From Telluria mixta (GTDB taxonomy: Bacteria > Pseudomonadota > Gammaproteobacteria > Burkholderiales > Burkholderiaceae_D), in NCBI RefSeq assembly GCF_029223865.1, contig NZ_CP119520.1, positions 5,580,001-5,644,000 of the forward strand: 64,000 nt of DNA, in the 5' to 3' direction. Numbering within the stretch: the stretch's first letter is position 1; the number at the start of each line of letters is the position of its first letter. The notes under the pieces are model-generated. The model searched no databases. It had not been told where the DNA came from and saw only the letters and a program-made list of their open reading frames with translations. Position numbers and translations under genes: made by a program. This document shows positions 63,901 through 64,000 of this stretch, one piece after another.

Positions 63901-63983
63901 TGCAGCAGTCGATCGGCATGATGACCCGCGCGGTCTTCGTGTCCGGCCGCCGCTACACGGCGTCACTGCGCTACTCGTTCTAA
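60981..63983 (+). CDS. TonB-dependent receptor 2 (carbohydrate type)
   Basis: A 1,000-residue outer-membrane importer (signal MYQLKKTAIAVAVTHVALLAGG to AVAQ; ribosome site AAAGGAGA). The TonB-box-like VVVVTGQRAALNSAQ, plug motifs LPDRSITEVLQRVVGVTIDR and GSGVTIRGLSYTRSELNGR and the C-terminal TASLRYSF are present. It is clearly a paralogue of receptor 1: plug and many barrel segments align ([36 protein letters not shown]). It lies 91 bp after GH95 on the same strand with only weak hairpins between, so it is probably part of that operon. It likely imports xyloglucan-derived oligosaccharides. The window ends 17 bp after its stop. Confidence 0.93.
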   Translation: MYQLKKTAIAVAVTHVALLAGGMAVAQEAQPAGGSNVVVVTGQRAALNSAQALKRDSDEIVDSIVADDIGKLPDRSITEVLQRVVGVTIDRTMSKGDPEHYSVEGSGVTIRGLSYTRSELNGRDSFSANGGRSLNFEDVPPELMAGVDIYKNPSAEQIEGAIGGLVNLRTAMPFDFKGRKLAASLQNTYSELKKGKRQPSGSFMFSDRWKTGFGEIGALVDYAYSESGTRTDAFQVEPYYQRSDVVAGQNVWVPKGSQYRTLNFDRKRQGLYGALQWKKDATLQSSLTYFKSKYRMQWDEQAIFSSASPYNIGVTNGTYGTNGQLLTGTLTDATDKGIDFGADTRAANRKSQTTDISWHLTWRPTSAWQFDTDLQRVRATSNSFDSTVATAVKMPYENVDLSGSVPKLTFDQYQTSYLANPANYYWAFTQEHFDDSHAGEWAWKTDAKYTFDHPVLRDVRFGMRLTKADSTTTNSNPSYNWAAITQPWQSDTGGQLAYLGDPRFSNQTQVHQFTNFFNNNTAVPALVFPNVALATGYPGSYATLHSYHDILCQQANQANGTSNPCTPWSPATFGTDPAGTNDLSERTGAFYTQLRFGFDDLKYPIDGNIGVRYVQTLLKAHGYTVFNPNVTQPAQGTTVIGPEIPNIAAFSTRQDFDNHYHNVLPSLNLRMKATDKLQFRFAAAMGISKPDYSQLQSYTTLSENVDQTTTGNVVTVNNVGLTGTGTGNPKLKPVQSRQVDLSAEWYFAPAGSLTVAVFNKQLKDIIINQSYGYNVAGVTGTPYTFTVTGPVNGARGRARGAEIAYQQYFDKLPGWMSGFGVQANYTYVDSKEDLYHPVNSAFCSGSSNGADNLNLNQNGCDTNGATFGNLPLQNLSKNAYNLALLYDKGKVSARLAWAWRSKALQNVNVNGTNGTDGRRVDPATGATQTVAWALPTWSDSYGQLDGSFFYNINEQLSLGVEAQNLTNSKYRQLMQQSIGMMTRAVFVSGRRYTASLRYSF

Positions 63984-64000
63984 GCGCATCACGGCGGGCG

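Noticed and set aside
1..64000. Mobile elements, CRISPR arrays, tRNA or rRNA genes
   Set aside because: I looked for transposase-like proteins, spaced repeats and cloverleaf-type sequences and found none that I could support.

Overview
The window is GC-rich, densely coding bacterial chromosome. Gene content (Lrp-linked dadA/alanine racemase pair, TerC/TerB-like pair, CheV, diguanylate cyclases, very large TonB-dependent receptors, many secreted glycoside hydrolases and an oxidative xylose pathway) fits a plant-polysaccharide-degrading betaproteobacterium of the Massilia/Telluria/Duganella group in the Oxalobacteraceae. That assignment is inferred from gene content; no rRNA or marker gene is present to prove it. 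I saw no tRNA, rRNA, CRISPR array, prophage or insertion sequence.

Layout. 1-4301: RND efflux permease (5' end outside the window) and its adaptor. 4308-9448: a terC/terB-like pair (the second gene carries an apparent frameshift), an NhaR-like LysR regulator facing it, a small lipoprotein, a second LysR regulator, and a divergent pair encoding a CmcJ/NvfI-family oxidoreductase and a 2-hydroxychromene-2-carboxylate isomerase-like protein. 9547-11132: a GH62 arabinofuranosidase lipoprotein, then an attenuator-like leader in front of an NTF2-like gene. 11117-14128: alanine racemase and dadA, divergent from an Lrp/AsnC regulator. 14165-23462: stress and signalling genes (YsnF-like, OmpA-like, Dps-like, S51 peptidase, MYG1-like, CheV, PAS-GGDEF-EAL).

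23481-50770 is a xylan/glucuronoxylan utilisation region. It holds glucarate dehydratase, a secreted SGNH esterase with a GH115 alpha-glucuronidase, GH12, GH27, GH10 xylanase, GH67 alpha-glucuronidase, a LacI-family regulator, and an operon joining a GH3 beta-xylosidase-like enzyme to four Weimberg-pathway genes (xylX, xylB, xylC, xylD). A GH2 enzyme follows, and a 2-oxoglutarate-semialdehyde dehydrogenase candidate for the last Weimberg step lies on the other strand. Backbone cleavage (GH10, GH3), side-chain removal (GH67, GH115, esterase, perhaps GH62) and xylose oxidation to 2-oxoglutarate are thus encoded almost together.

50879-63983 is a second, xyloglucan-like locus: a TonB-dependent receptor divergent from an uncharacterised secreted 623-residue protein, then GH74, GH95 and a second TonB-dependent receptor. 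The two loci appear tied together by a 14-bp operator-like palindrome close to TGTTAGCGCTAACA (similar to the xyl-box described for Xanthomonas XylR). I find it in front of the esterase-GH115 genes, the GH67/lacI divergent promoter, the GH3-Weimberg operon (twice) and the uncharacterised gene. The most promising undescribed elements are the uncharacterised protein at 54514-56385, the leader at 10594-10690, and the operator-defined regulon.
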